The notes: a model not told the origin generated them from the letters alone. Shown: positions 21,266-34,300, counted from the first letter of the stretch. The stretch: DNA of 64,000 nucleotides from Carposina sasakii (GCA_014607495.2 CP053152.1:4836001-4900000), one strand, 5' to 3'. Translations and numbers: made by a program.

Positions 21266-22864
21266 GGGGAAGCAGTACTATTGTTGGCACCCTTCCAATG
21301 ATTGGCCCTATGGACTTTAAGTGCTATTATTAAGGAATTACTATGTTAGAGAATGTTACAGATATTTTTAATAAATCTACCATTTTGTTGGTAAAACTGT
21401 GAAATGATTAGTTTTTACATGGAACTATTAGCAATTATGTTAAAAAAGTTATCCTTCGACATGTATCATTCATTTTGAAATTGTTGAAATTCTTACGGAT
21501 TCGGACTAAGAACGGGTTACCTTTTTTCACCTATAACTTATTAATTATGAATGCTAGCAGTTAAACTTATGTTTTCTTTAGTTTAAAATAGGTATCAAAT
21601 GGGTAAAATGCTGTTTATATTGTATATTTATCCGTTAAAACGATTTTTTTGGGGGTCAATCAATGTAATATAAGTTTTCTATGAAGGTGGAGTTGAATGG
21701 CATGGGGACCAATCATTAAAAAAATGGTTTACAATTTTACTTCTGCTTTTATGACTTTATTAAATTGCGACTTTAGAGTTGTTTTGAAATATGCTCTTAA
21801 AACTGTAATCAACCTTCTGTAGACAAAATTTGGCACTGCCAATCATTGTACTTCTTTCGTCATTGGCACTGCCAATTATTGTGATCCACCAGGGGCCAAT
21901 AAATGTACCGACTTGTAATGATTTAACTTTTATCTACTAGTGATGCCTAACTTCTGGTTAGGCTTAGTACCTATCTAGCTTACCTATCTAGGTACCTAAG
22001 TATTTAGGTAGGTGAACACTTACAAAAACTTCGTTATTGTTCACTTTAAATTTGGAACATTTTACTTTAGTCACTTAATTTTTTTAAATATTTTTTACAT
22101 ACTTTATGTTTTAATTGTATAAAAAGAATAATCCTTTATGTTTTTTTTTAGTATTTCTGTCCATTACATCGAAAACTGAATGCGTGGCTACTGGTTGTAC
22201 CTACTTTCTTAGCTGCCCCTTATTATTTATTGCTCACTTATGTATCTACCTACTGACAACTACGAGTAAGTATTATTTTGATTTCAATATGCCAAAACCA
22301 CCAGCTGGAAGAAAATATGAAAAACGATATACCAAGGAAGATCTTTCAATGCTATAAATGCAAGACTTTTGGTTACCTATACCTACCTACTTGTACATAG
22401 TTTATAATAAAATTTTATTAAATAACTAATAATTTTATTAAATAATTAATAATAGGTACCTAAGTACTCGTACCTACCTAGAACTGTACTGAAAACTTTA
22501 ATGGCAGTATTTTTACTTATTTTTCTGTTTCCTTCCCATCACTATTTCGTTTTGGAGTACCTACATTCATTGGCACCTCACATGTATAATGAAATGAATG
22601 ACATGCCGATCATTGTACTTTAACTGATGCCAATGAATATACTCCCAATGGCCAATGACTGTGTTTTTGGGTCAATTTTCACTTTTTTGGAAATTTATGT
22701 ACGAAAATAAAAGTTTTGTTGGTAAGATCGGGTTTAATATAAATTTTAGATCCATACACAATTGAAATAAACCAATTCTTTATCGGTTTGATGGCTAACT
22801 ATAATGATATTGAATTTCAAACTTGACAATTCCCTTAAAGGGCCAATCATTGTACTGCTTCCCC
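21266..22864. mobile_element. ~1.6-kb degenerate DNA transposon, TIRs, TA target
   Basis: The left end GGGGAAGCAGTACTATTGTT and the right end (complement, GGGGAAGCAGTACAATGATT) share 13 perfect terminal bases and an imperfect extension to about 25. TA lies directly outside each end (21264-21265 and 22865-22866). Inside both ends a short motif, CCAATCATTGTACT or variants, recurs several times (for example 21838, 21868, 21895, 22604, 22622, 22842), like subterminal transposase sites. A remnant frame at 22289 looks like the start of a psq-type helix-turn-helix transposase. TA target plus that remnant suggest a pogo/Tc1-mariner relative; that assignment is inference. Confidence 0.65.
22289..22357 (+). 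pseudogene. N-terminal remnant of a transposase (psq/CENP-B-like?)
   Basis: ATG at 22289 opens a 22-codon frame reading MPKPPAGRKYEKRYTKEDLS followed by ML and a stop. A basic start, then (K/R)xYTKEDL resembles the first helix of the pipsqueak-type helix-turn-helix found at the N terminus of pogo-type transposases. Nothing after the stop continues it clearly. It lies inside the 21266-22864 element, so it is read as the broken remains of that element's gene. Confidence 0.4.
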
Positions 22865-23164
22865 TAGTTAAATGTGCGCCTAACCTAATCCGCTTGTTTT
22901 CGTCATAATCTCGAACATTACTTATTATATGCACCATTAAATTATTAGAACGAGATTAAGGAATCAAGCTAGGTACCAATTAAATCCAATTGTATCAATA
23001 CAATTGAAGTTTTTATCTAGGATTGCGGATTTGATCTGATATAATGGTACCACAGATGAGTCTGTATGACAAAAATACCTTAGGTACCTTCGCTCGAAAC
23101 TAGTAAAAACCGGCAAATAGAGGCTTTAAGGGCAGTTACATGAATTAGAGCCGCTCATGTATCT

Positions 23165-23312
23165 GCCTGCTAATTTATATTTTAATTTATTTACAATTAA
23201 TATCTATATTATTATTTACCAACTAACATAGACTAAGTAATTTGTAACTAACAACCTAACAAAATATGGATCTCGTTATCTGAAATAAATGTTTATTATT
23301 ATTATTATTATT
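23165..23312 (+). mobile_element. 3' end of a non-LTR retrotransposon with (TTA)n tail
   Basis: AATTTATTTACAATTAATAT, then a stretch ending CTGAAATAAATG and TTATTATTATTATTATTATT. The AATAAA signal followed by a short trinucleotide tail is typical of lepidopteran LINE 3' ends. The 405-bp retroposon copy at 23326 sits directly against this tail. Confidence 0.5.
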
Positions 23313-23325
23313 AAAAAAAAGTTTT

Positions 23326-23719
23326 TTCGGCGGGAAAAGCTGGAAGGGTGCAGGTGTAATTTTCTTGTGAATGGTTTTATAAATGGTTTGCATGTGTCCG
23401 TAAAGTGATGTTTTCTGGTAGATAAGTTATATTTTGATTACTTGTGATGTGAATCTAGTGCGTGTGCATGGTTTTATACGCAGGTAAGCTGAGTAAAACT
23501 TTAGCCGGAATACGATCTCTTCATGGGCCCATGTAAGTTGTTTCTGCAATAATTTTTCATTTTGATTAAATTTACACTTGTTCTTGAGGATTTTCCCGAT
23601 GTTTCCATTCATCATCATCATTATCATCTTTCATAATTTCAGAAATCATTTACTAAAGACAATGGCTGTATGGGCTTAGTTCCCCTTGCCTTTCCTTCGG
23701 GATAAACTAAACAAAAAGA
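23326..23719 (+). mobile_element. A-tailed ~405-bp retroposon family, near full-length copy
   Basis: It starts TTCGGCGGGAAAAGCTGG and ends CGGGATAAACTAAAC with an A-rich tail. Compared with the copy at 24642 it lacks a few bases at the 5' end and part of the AT-rich block after CTTGTGAA. Flanks do not show a clear duplication, perhaps because it entered the A/TTA-rich tail of another element. Confidence 0.8.
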
Positions 23720-23768
23720 AAACACAGAACACATTTACTCTTTACTCTCAGAATATCTCACTGCTCTC

Positions 23769-23998
23769 AGACGCAGGTAAACTGAGTAAAACTTTAGCCG
23801 GATTATGATCTCTTCATGGGACCATGTAAGTTGTTTCTGCAATTATTTTTCATTTTGACTAACTTTACACTTGTTCATGAGGATTTTCCCGACGTTTCCA
23901 TTCATCATCATAAATTCAGTAATCATTTACTAAAGACAATGGCTGTTTGGGCTTAGTTCCCCTTGCCTTTTCTTCGGGATAAACTAAAGAAAAAAAAA
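23769..23998 (+). mobile_element. A-tailed retroposon family, 5'-truncated copy with 11-bp TSD
   Basis: TCACTGCTCTC flanks both sides (23758-23768 and 23999-24009). The copy starts inside the family at ACGCAGGTAAACTGAG and ends with the CGGGATAAACTAAA block and an A run. The 5' truncation with an intact 3' end and tail shows target-primed reverse transcription. Confidence 0.85.
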
Positions 23999-24038
23999 TC
24001 ACTGCTCTCTGGCTAGGATAAATTTTAACGTGCTTTCT

Positions 24039-24146
24039 AGAAAGCTGGAAGGGTGCAGGTGTAATTTTCTTAAATCATTTACTAAAGACAATGGCTGTAT
24101 GGGCTTAGTTCCCCTTGCCTTTCCCCGTAAACTAAACAAAACAAAC
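24039..24146 (+). mobile_element. A-tailed retroposon family, internally deleted 108-bp copy with 14-bp TSD
   Basis: TTAACGTGCTTTCT flanks both sides (24025-24038 and 24147-24160). The copy keeps the 5' block (AAAGCTGGAAGGGTGCAGG to TTTTCTT) and jumps straight to the 3' block (AAATCATTTACTAAAGAC to AAACTAAAC), omitting about 270 internal bases. Since the TSD encloses the deleted form, the deletion probably arose before or during insertion. Confidence 0.85.
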
Positions 24147-24641
24147 TTAACGTGCTTTCTGAGCGTGCTTTTTAGGTCGCGAAATTTTATCCTGCTGTCA
24201 GATTGACATTAATGACAGCTGTCTGTTATTTTTTGCTCGATTCGCGCTTTGATTGAATACTTTTAAATTGAGTTAAAAACTTGAAACACGAGTAAATAAT
24301 TTATTGTATTGTGTGTGGGTGGATCAAGGATGAAATTTTAATGTAAATTGTTGAAGATGAAAGGGGCAGAATGATTTACTACAATGAAGGTAGAGTTTGC
24401 CATTTTAACTGTGTAATTATTTCCAAATCACGAAGATTACAACAAAAATAATAAAAACATTTCAAGTGTTGAGTTGAATAGATATTGTTTGACAAGCTGT
24501 CAATTGAATTTGTCAGCTGACATTGACATAAGCACTATGACTCCGTTCAGCGATCCCTCGCTAGTAATTTTTAACCGGGTAAGATTTCGCCGGCTCACAT
24601 ATGCACCCTAATGAATACACATTTACTCTTAGCGAATGTCA
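24147..24641. other. Host sequence between retroposons upstream of Rif1
   Basis: No gene is supported. The stretch may belong to the Rif1 upstream region, since the Rif1 5' leader starts only some 0.5 kb further on. Nothing else is recognised. Confidence 0.4.
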
Positions 24642-25047
24642 GGATTCGGCGGGAAAAGCTGGAAGGGAGCGGGTGTAATTTTCTTGTGAAAATGAAAAAT
24701 TATTTGTAAATGGCTTGCATGTATCCGTAAAGTGATGTTTTCTGGTAGATAAGTTATATTTTGATTACTTGTGATGTGAATCTAGTGCGTGTGCATGGTT
24801 TTATACGCAGGTAAGCTGAGTAAAACTTTAGCCGGAATACGATCTCTTCATGGGCCCATGTAAGTTGTTTCTGCAATAATTTTTCATTTTGACTAACTTT
24901 ACACTTGTTCTTGAGGATTTTCCCGACGTTTCCATTCATCACCATCATCATTATCATCCCATAAATTCAGAAATCATTTACTAAAGACAATGGCTGTATG
25001 GGCTTAGTTCCCCTTGCCTTTCCTTCGGGATAAACTAAACAAACAAA
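24642..25047 (+). mobile_element. A-tailed ~405-bp retroposon family, full-length copy with 13-bp TSD
   Basis: TTAGCGAATGTCA flanks both sides (24629-24641 and 25048-25060). The element is 406 bp, starting GGATTCGGCGGGAAAAGCTG and ending CGGGATAAACTAAAC with an AAACAAA tail. It agrees closely in length and ends with the copy at 8695, which defines the family as about 405 bp. It sits about 300 bp upstream of the first Rif1 coding exon. Confidence 0.88.
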
Positions 25048-25060
25048 TTAGCGAATGTCA

Positions 25061-25351
25061 ATGTCAAACTTCGCGCCAGAAATGTCTGCCTGCTGTTTGT
25101 TGTTGATGTTTTACATTTTCATATGGTTTTTTAATTAATAATTATTTTTACGTGGATTATGGTCTTTTGAACCCAAGTAAGTTTTATTTGTATGGTACTC
25201 AGCATTGTCTGCTAAAGTTTTCTAGCAATTGTCCCAACAGCAGATTTTAAGTCCTATTTTATGAATTTTATGGTTATTTTGCTAATGCTTTAGGATACGC
25301 GTACGTGTGATGCTTTATTACTGTAATCATTTAATTTAATATACATTTCAG
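25061..25351 (+). promoter_or_regulatory. Rif1: Rif1 5' leader region and leader intron
   Basis: A good donor (CCCAA|GTAAGT, exon end 25176) and an acceptor (ATTTCAG, exon start 25352) imply an untranslated first exon ending at 25176 and an intron of 175 bases. A tiny upstream frame ATGGTCTTTTGA lies near the end of that exon. I cannot see the exact transcription start; there is no clear TATA box. Confidence 0.5.
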
Positions 25352-25353
25352 AA

Positions 25354-28300
25354 ATGGACGAGCTCGTTAGTATCTTGGAATCTCTTGAAAATCGAGCATT
25401 TAATGCCAATAACAAAGATTACGTTAAACTGTACGATGCGATAATATGTTGTGAGACACTTGATGAACCAATCATTAGAAGAACACTAAAAGCTTGTGGT
25501 GAAGTAATGGTGCATGATATAGCCCACTCTGCACGGACGGTTCATATTATCTGCCATATCCTGAAGATATTAGAAGTAAGTAATTATATGAAACAACAGT
25601 TAAATTGATAGAATATACTAGCTATAAATATACCGGCGTGACGGATGCGCGCCAGTTCCAACACCATCTTCACTATGAAAGCAACAGACTTTACCCAGTA
25701 CCTACTGGACCAGGGTGCATCTTAGTGTGTGTACTAACTACTAATATAGTGATGTACTTAAGTCATTTGTTTGTTACTAACTTTCTATGGTGATTGTATG
25801 GTATGGTAGAACGAGCTTGTTTCCGCAACTCGACGACTGTGCGTCTATGGGGATGTGTTTGTTTAGTTTATAATTATAAATTCTGTTAGAAAATAATGTC
25901 TAGTGTTAATAAACTTTTGTCCCACTTATGTGTTAAACAGTTGGCAATTGTTTTATAACCAATTGTAATCTCTAAAATTGTGTTTTCTATTACAGGAGAA
26001 CAAAAATATAATAATAGAACCAGAAATTTTCTTGAAGCCTTGTGTAGGAGTCCTTAAAATGTTGTATAAAATCACAAAATTGCAAAAAGCAGAGACAATG
26101 CTGAACATTACATTTAGTACGCTGCTGCAGTTTCCACCGAAGACACTTGCAGCCTTGGTATCAAGTCATTCTCCACTGTTGATGGAGATAATTTTATTTT
26201 TAAACAACCCAAAAAATGTGGAAAATATGTCAAAGGTTTGTAAACAATTGAAAATCAAACAAATTCATACAACTACTACTGTGGCTTCAATAAGGGTGTC
26301 AAAGTGCTAGAAAGCTTTTTTCTTTCATATTGTTCAAAATGCCTAGCCATTTTGTAAAAAAGTTTTTATAAAACATGTCTTCGACACATGCAGTAATAGA
26401 GTAAATTCATTTGACTACTAATTATAGTAATATATTTCTATTTCAGAGCATTCAAATCATATCAAAATTGTTAACTGTATTACCACCAGAAAACAAGTCA
26501 CAATTTGTGGCAGACAATATAGATTTTTGGTTTTCACAACTTTTACCCAGTATTATGCAACTTCAAATATTATCACCAAAGCCTGATCAAGAGATACTTG
26601 AATTGTCTGTGGATTGTCTGGAACTGCTGGCAAATGAACTTGTGCCAATAAATTACTCTGCAAATAAAAGTTGGGAAAACATATTAAGAAATTTCACTAA
26701 GTAAGTGTGCTTGAGTTTTTTTTAAATAATTACTTTATATGAGTGAATTAACTATATCTTTTTGTGCTTTAATATGTATGGCTTTGCCACAAATACTTTT
26801 AATAATTTGGTTTTATGGATAACACTACTAAACTTATTTCCAGACCAAACTCATTTCCTTCAATACTGAAAACTCTATTAGATTCAGAGTCAAACTATTG
26901 GCACAGACTATGGATAGTTTTTGTAAAGCTGTTAAAAAAACAGATTACTAAGTGCAGTGCAATCAAAGGATCAAGCCCAATTAATTCAATGTTACCAGTT
27001 GTAGAAGCTGCATTCAAGACATGTCTCCTTAATAGATGCAGGGCTTTCCAATGTTGGAGTGTTTTGATAGAGAACTTTTCAAAAATGGAAAATGAATCAC
27101 AAATGACTAAAATGGTGAAACTACTGATGGTGCCTCTGATCTCTAATAATGCTAAGGTGGAGATTACAGCTCTAGCCAAACTGTATACCTGGGTGGATTT
27201 GTTACATTATTTTGAGCCGAAAATGGAAACCTTCGGTGCCAGTGTGATCATTCCGTTCCTCCGTTTCTGCTTTGGTTCACGCAATAATAGCAATGGGTTT
27301 GTACCTGGATTGATTACAGATAAACTGAAGCTAGCATGTGTAGAAAAATTTAGTGATATTGCTGGACACTTGCATTGTACTTCTTGTGAGCCCAAGACAA
27401 AGTATAGGAACAGTCTTATAACTGTTAAATTATTGGTGGACCACTGGGACGACTGGCTGCATTTTGTTAAAAAGGCAATTTCACTGACTACTGTAGATCC
27501 CAAACAGTCTGGCCCGCTGATCAAATGTGCATGGAAGTCATTCTTGTCAATAATTGGTGACTTGCCAGACAATAGTGTGAGACAAGACTTGTTTTTGGAT
27601 GTGATAAAATTATTGTCACAGTTAGTGCAGGTAATTGATTCACTTTATTTACCCTGACTGAAAACATTAACTAAATTATCATAATTAAAGACCTTCACTT
27701 TTAGCCGTACTCAATTTGGTTGTGTATTTTATTATTATTTTTATGTTATTTTATAATAAAATATTTTTTCCATTTCAGGAGACTGACAACAATGACCTAC
27801 AAGACTTTATAATTCAAGATCTGATGTGCTCGATGTTTGAAGATACTGATAAAATCAAAGGACTACTGAAAGCAAATGATGGCATTATTAATATTTTATT
27901 AGATGAAAAATTGGAAAACTTTTATAAAAGGTACACTATTCAAAAGTTAAAATTGTTATCTACTGTTTGCTATAAATTTTTGTAAGCTTCAATACAAATT
28001 AAAAAAATTGACCCTTGCTTATTCTTATTCCAGGTATGATGTTGAAAAATGTGTAAACACATTGAGACCCATATCTTTCTTTATTGCCAATAATCTCGCA
28101 AATAATAAAGATGTTATTACCAATTTGCTCGAAACAACGAATGACAGAGCTCTTGTTATATGGACGGCGTTTTCTAAATCCTTACTCGACATCACAGGCG
28201 GAGCAGTAGATCTACTAACTCAATTTCTTGTATGGCCATTGAAATATATGGAAAATTTCAGTTTGGTATGTATTCTCACTTTAAAGATCTATACTAACAT

Positions 28301-31300
28301 GCTGGCCTTGTGGTCGAAATTCGGCCTTACTACAGGGTTATTTAATTTATTGTAAATGTAATGCATTTTGGAAAACTTTAACTTTATAAAATTTTCTACT
28401 TTAGCTGTGTCAAATTTCACATTCATCCATTTGAACTTCCTAATTGTAATTCTTCTAAAATCAAAAATAAAAGTAAAAAAAAAAAATAGTTTACAGAGGA
28501 ATATACTGTGTGGTTATGCTATGGAGTCCAATCTAAATACGGTATATAGTAATTTAATAGATAAATATAGTCCACCCATTAATATTGATTGACTGCTTTA
28601 AATGGGTTTGTTATATTTCTGACGATACTTTTTTAGATTCATCAATATACGGCAGAATCTTGGTACTTCTTGTACAATACACAGCAATTGAAAAGTCTGG
28701 GGCAACAGATCAATGCCCTGGTTTTGGCTGACGATAATGTCACAGAGGCTAATAAGTTTTTGCTCTTCTATGCAGTAATAGCTGCGATACGAACCAAAAT
28801 CAATCGTAAAATACGTAAGTGGTTATAGCATATTTGATGGAATTTTAATTGGAGATAAATATTGCAATATTGCATGTTAATATTAACATTAACTTTTGGT
28901 AAGAAAAGACAGCTAGTTACGATTTATACATAGCTATTTTTTACGTCAACATTAATGCAATATTTATCACAGTACTTTTCCATGCAACAGATGATTAGAA
29001 AAGGCTATACATAACTATATCTGTTGTATGAAATATATGCTTCAGACTCACCTCACGACCCGCTCACTGTAATCTTGGTGACATTAGTTCAAATCTACTG
29101 ATCATTGTAAAGTCAGTGAGACAGGAATTATCAAACAAAACATAATTTCTGATTATCCTAGCCCCTAATTTTTTACTCCCCTTTTATACTCAACATACAT
29201 ACAGACTAAAAATTGTTACTAGATTTCTTTTTGTCTTAGGGTACTTTCTTTTTATGCAGAAATTATGTTTGGATAATAAATATAAGTTTCATATACATGT
29301 TACTTGTTCTGGAGAGTAAATAAGTCACAACGAAAGTTATATTTAACATTTGATTTTAATGAGGCAACTTGGGGAATAGCATGTTTCATTAACAGATCTC
29401 TGCTGAATCTTTAGTAATATGATGTTGCTTTCCTACTGATGCACTATTATAATAAAGGTAAAATCAAAAGCCTAAATGTGGATATTCTATTTTCAGCCAT
29501 TGACTATAGTTCTGAACTAGAACTATTTTATAAGGTATTACATAAATTAGAATATTCCGAATTTCTCGAGCGGATACAACCTATACTCATTGATATTGTG
29601 GTGATGATGGTAGACAAAGTATCAAACATACAAAAACTGTCAATAAAATTAGCCGAACCTACAATGAATATTGCAAAGCAAGTTTTAAAATTGATTAGTC
29701 AGCTGACGAAGCAGGTAAATTAACTTTTATTTTAATTAATTGTTTAATGTTAAATATGTTAAAAGTTTTAGGATTTAACTTTTATGTAAGTGTTTCTAAC
29801 TAAAGAGTAAACTAAATAGTAACTAAAAAGTATATGTAACCTAAACAATTTAGGTTACATGTACCTACACCTTAAAATAATATTATTTTGAATGGGTGAT
29901 TGAGATTTTTTTTAAACATAATAGCAGCACAAACAGTATAGTAGGTACTTACATACTTAGGTAATTTAATGTATAATTTATTTTTCCAGAATAATGTAAC
30001 TTCTATTTTTGTTGATAATTTAATGAAATCTATTTTGGAATTATTACAAACTCATTCCGATCTAAAGCAGATACTAGCCAATGACGTGATCGAATACAAA
30101 AATGTATTTTCGTCTGTACCCAGTTTTCTAACTTTGGAAGAACTGTGTTCATCATCAGTGATCCAACCAGTTGTGAGTAATAATGTAGAAAATAATAACA
30201 GTACCCCCAAAGTTAATGACACGTTTTGTGCACCTGTAACATTTTCAAAGAAACCCAAGAAAGAGGCGAAAATTGAAAAGACGGTGGTAGAAAATGGAGA
30301 AGAATATGTGGTCGTTAAATCTAATTGGAAATTCAATCCAAGAAAGTTAACAGAAAATCAGAAGGAAAAGTTTCAGCGTAAAAGAGAAGACATACCAGCC
30401 TTATATCAAGATTTATCTCAGTCTCAGGATGAATTTAAATTGTCCACATGGAAAACAGATTCTCAAGATACCACCACAAGTGTCAGTAAATCAAGTGATG
30501 CTACTAATAAATCAAATAATAATAATGAAAACCCTAATGGTAATATTATTGTACTTAAAAATATGCCTAGTGCAGAATTGGTATCAAATATTATAGATAA
30601 CATTAAAACTGGCACTACAGATGCTGATTCTAAATTAGCTGCAAAGATAACAAATACTGAATCAAATACAGAAATTAAAGTAAGTAAAGTATCTTCTCCT
30701 CGAATAGCATTAAAAGACAGAGTATTTAGAAATGTTAAAAACCTAATGGAAAAATCAGGGACTAGAAATCAAATAAAAGATGCCAATCCTAACTTAAATC
30801 AAACTGTAAATGAAAATGTTTTAAATACACCTAATAATAAATTATTGATACCTGATGTTGTAAATTCTGCTCCTGCAAAAATTACCGCAGAAAGACCTTC
30901 ACGAGTTAAGCGACAACCGAAAAAGTTTGAAAACACCCAGTTATATGCGTTAAAGAAAAAAAGACAAGGTTTATTACAAAATAACTCGCAATCAGATAAC
31001 GAAATTAACGACAATCCATTAGAAATAAAAAAACAGTGTAAACTTAACTTAAATAAGGGTTCTGTACCTTCAGAAGTTACTATAAACTTGCCTGACCAAA
31101 ATATTACAAACCATTCTTCAAGTGAATCTAAAAATAATTTAGAAGAAAACAGCAGTGTAAATAAAGTTACACATGACGAAGTCAAAGATGATAAGATTGC
31201 ACTCATTGATGTTACTTTGAATAACTCTGTTACCCAACCAACTCCTACTGAACAGGTACCAGAAATTAAAACATCTGTTGAAAATATTACTTCTAAAACG

Positions 31301-34300
31301 CCTCTATTAGACACAACAAATTGTCAAACAGAATCTGGTCCATCAAATCCGGCGAAAATTGAAATAATTGAAGACAAGGCTGTTGAATGTTTGACACTTA
31401 CCCAAAATATTGATGGTGCACTTACACAGAGTCAAGATATAAATACTTTGCCAGATAATCAATGTTTAGACAGTCCATTGACTTCAAAACACATGTCTAC
31501 TCCAATAAACAAAAGCGAAAATCATGTTAACAAAAAATCCACTACAAAAAAAAGTAGTGTAAAGAAATCACGAATTGAAAAAGAGTTAGCCATAGATATG
31601 GTAGCAGGTCACCCGTTTTTGACTACACCGTCTGAGAAACGTACTCGACGCAAGATTATGGTACTTACGCCTACGACAAAACGAAAAAACGCAAGTGATA
31701 AAAATAAGTCTAAAAATGATGACAAGTTAATAGAAAATAAAAAAAGTGAAGTAGTTACGTCATCCTCAGGTGAATTAGAACATAATTCTTTTGAAAATTT
31801 ACCAGAATCTGAAGATGTCATAGAAAGTTCTCAGGATTCAACAATGACAACAATATCTGTTAAGTCAAATAAAACTCTGGGTAGTAAAGTTCCAATAGTA
31901 GCTTTAGAAAATGTTTGTCTTAATAAAAATAATATATTAGCAAACTCACAAAGCTTGTTGGACAATACTGACATTGTAAACGAATTTTCTAAAAATAATA
32001 CGAATGAAGACATTGATTTACCTGCAAACAAGACAGTGACACAGGAAGAAAGTAAATTAGATTCTACTGAGATGATGGACACACAACCTATAGATAGTTC
32101 TGAAGACGTAATATTTATCAATGACGACGACGATGAACCAATAGTAATCCATTCCGAAAATACAAATGTTACTGTAGGTCCCGAGACACAAGAATTAGCT
32201 GACGCAGATACTGAGCCCATGGATATTGAATTAAAATCAGTACATAGCATAAATATCACTAGTCAAGAAACAGATAAAGATGAAATTCGGGACACAAGTG
32301 AAACAATAGCGGAGAAAAGAGAAACTAGCAATAACCAGACACATATAAGTATGTTGCAATCTAGTAATATATCCGCAATAGAGCAAAAAGATAGCACTGG
32401 TTTGTCTTCTCCATTTAAAGATGATGTAAAAAGAAAGAAAGACTTTTTGAATGATACCTTCGAGATATCACCTATAAAAAATCTTAGCCCTGTTAGGGAT
32501 CAAAGGACGCCTTCCCCTGAAACAAGCAATGATTATGTGGTTATTAAACTTACATCGCCCGTACAAAGCAATGGAGAACCTTATGACAAAACAAATTCGC
32601 CTGAAGTATTCACGGAAGATAAAATATCGCCAAATAAAAGAGACGCATCGCCACCTCGCGTGGAAGTGCCTGTAAATATTACAAGTCCAAGTTCAGCTTT
32701 GTCTCTTAAAAAGAACAGGTCACAAGTTCGACCGAGTGGACGTGCGGCACATATGTTAGGGTTATGTGTCCCCAACAAGTTAAACTCAATGATTAATCTA
32801 GACAAATCTGCAGAATCAGAAGATTCTAAAAAATCTGGCTCTTTAAACATTACAGCAAGAAGGAATTTAAGAATATTATATAATGTAGGTGGCAATGAAG
32901 AGGTAGAAGGAAATGAAGACAGTGAAAACTTCTTAAAACTTAATAGAGTTTTGCCCGATGTGGACTCTAGTCCAGTTGGTCCTATATTAAAGAGGAAACA
33001 TATAGATATAACTGATGAAGCTACAGTTTCTCCAGCTAGTAAGGTAAGTTATATTTATTTTTATTCCTAGTATGTATTTCTTACAAATTACCATTTAGTA
33101 TTATGTATTGATCTGTTTACTTATTTCAGCGGAAACGAGTAAGCTTTCAAGATCCTCCAGTGTCTGTAACGATGTCAGTTCACAAGTACATAGAGCCTCT
33201 TGGTCTTCGCTCCCCTCAAAATTCTGCTGCTAAACGGCAGGAAAGAATATTACGTTCTCAAAATATGAAATCACCGAAGAGGCTAGATAGCGTTTTCAAA
33301 CTAGATAATGCTCTTATCAAAACTGTGGAAAGCTTTGTTGATACATCTGACTCTTTAAATACTACAGATGATACGGAAATGAGCTCTCTCGAACAAACTC
33401 CTGCTGTAGAAATAGTGAAAAATAGTGATTTTAATGATGTCGATCCTATATGCCCTGAACTTGTAGATTGTTTAGATCCATTTGATAATATAGCAGCAAA
33501 GTTATCATCTCCTGCTATGAAAGATTTACTTGTGAAAGAACTAGAAGGAAAAATAGAAACTGTTGGAGATCTGGCTAAATTGACAGAGTTAGAAGTTAAT
33601 AGGCTTTGTATAATGGCACCCAAAGTCAAAATAGCTAAAAAGGTGTTGACAGACTATGCTAGTACTAGAATTGTAGATGCATGTATAGAAGAAGACTTGG
33701 CTGTTGATAATGTTGTTGAAATTACGGAAGAAAAGACTCAATCTGTTGTACAGAAAGTAGATATAGAAGTACAAACTAATATCATAATAAAAAAAGAAGT
33801 AGAAATACAAACTATGTCGACTCCCGTTAATTTTGTAGGCACACAGACTGATATTGCTTCTACGTCTTCTGTTAGTGTACAAACAAATGAGTCAGGAGAA
33901 AAGTCAACCAAGGAATTGGTTGCAGCTGGTATTAAGGTAATCAATGATATTCTTTTTAAAAAATTAACAGTTCCTTCTTTAGTCTCACTAAATGTCAAAT
34001 ATGACATTACCAATTTTAATGACATTTTTGTGTATGTCGCGTGTATCTAAGGATAAATAAAGATTCAAATGTGCAAAGTGTTCATATAGAAGTTATGGAT
34101 TGTAGATAATCGGCTAATGTTTTATATTTGTGTAACTTTAATACAAAATAAATCTAATAAGTAAATACATTATTTACAGAGACAAGACTTCATTGAAGAA
34201 CTTCATACACAATTGGATGATGATTCAATTAAAAGATTGATTGATAATTTGCGCGCAAATGCTTTAATGGATAACTTAAAGAATCAGGTGACTGACATTC

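Noticed and set aside
30052..32895. Several long minus-strand frames opposite the large Rif1 exon
   Set aside because: They are shadows of a strongly coding plus-strand exon; they show no family motifs and no splice structure.
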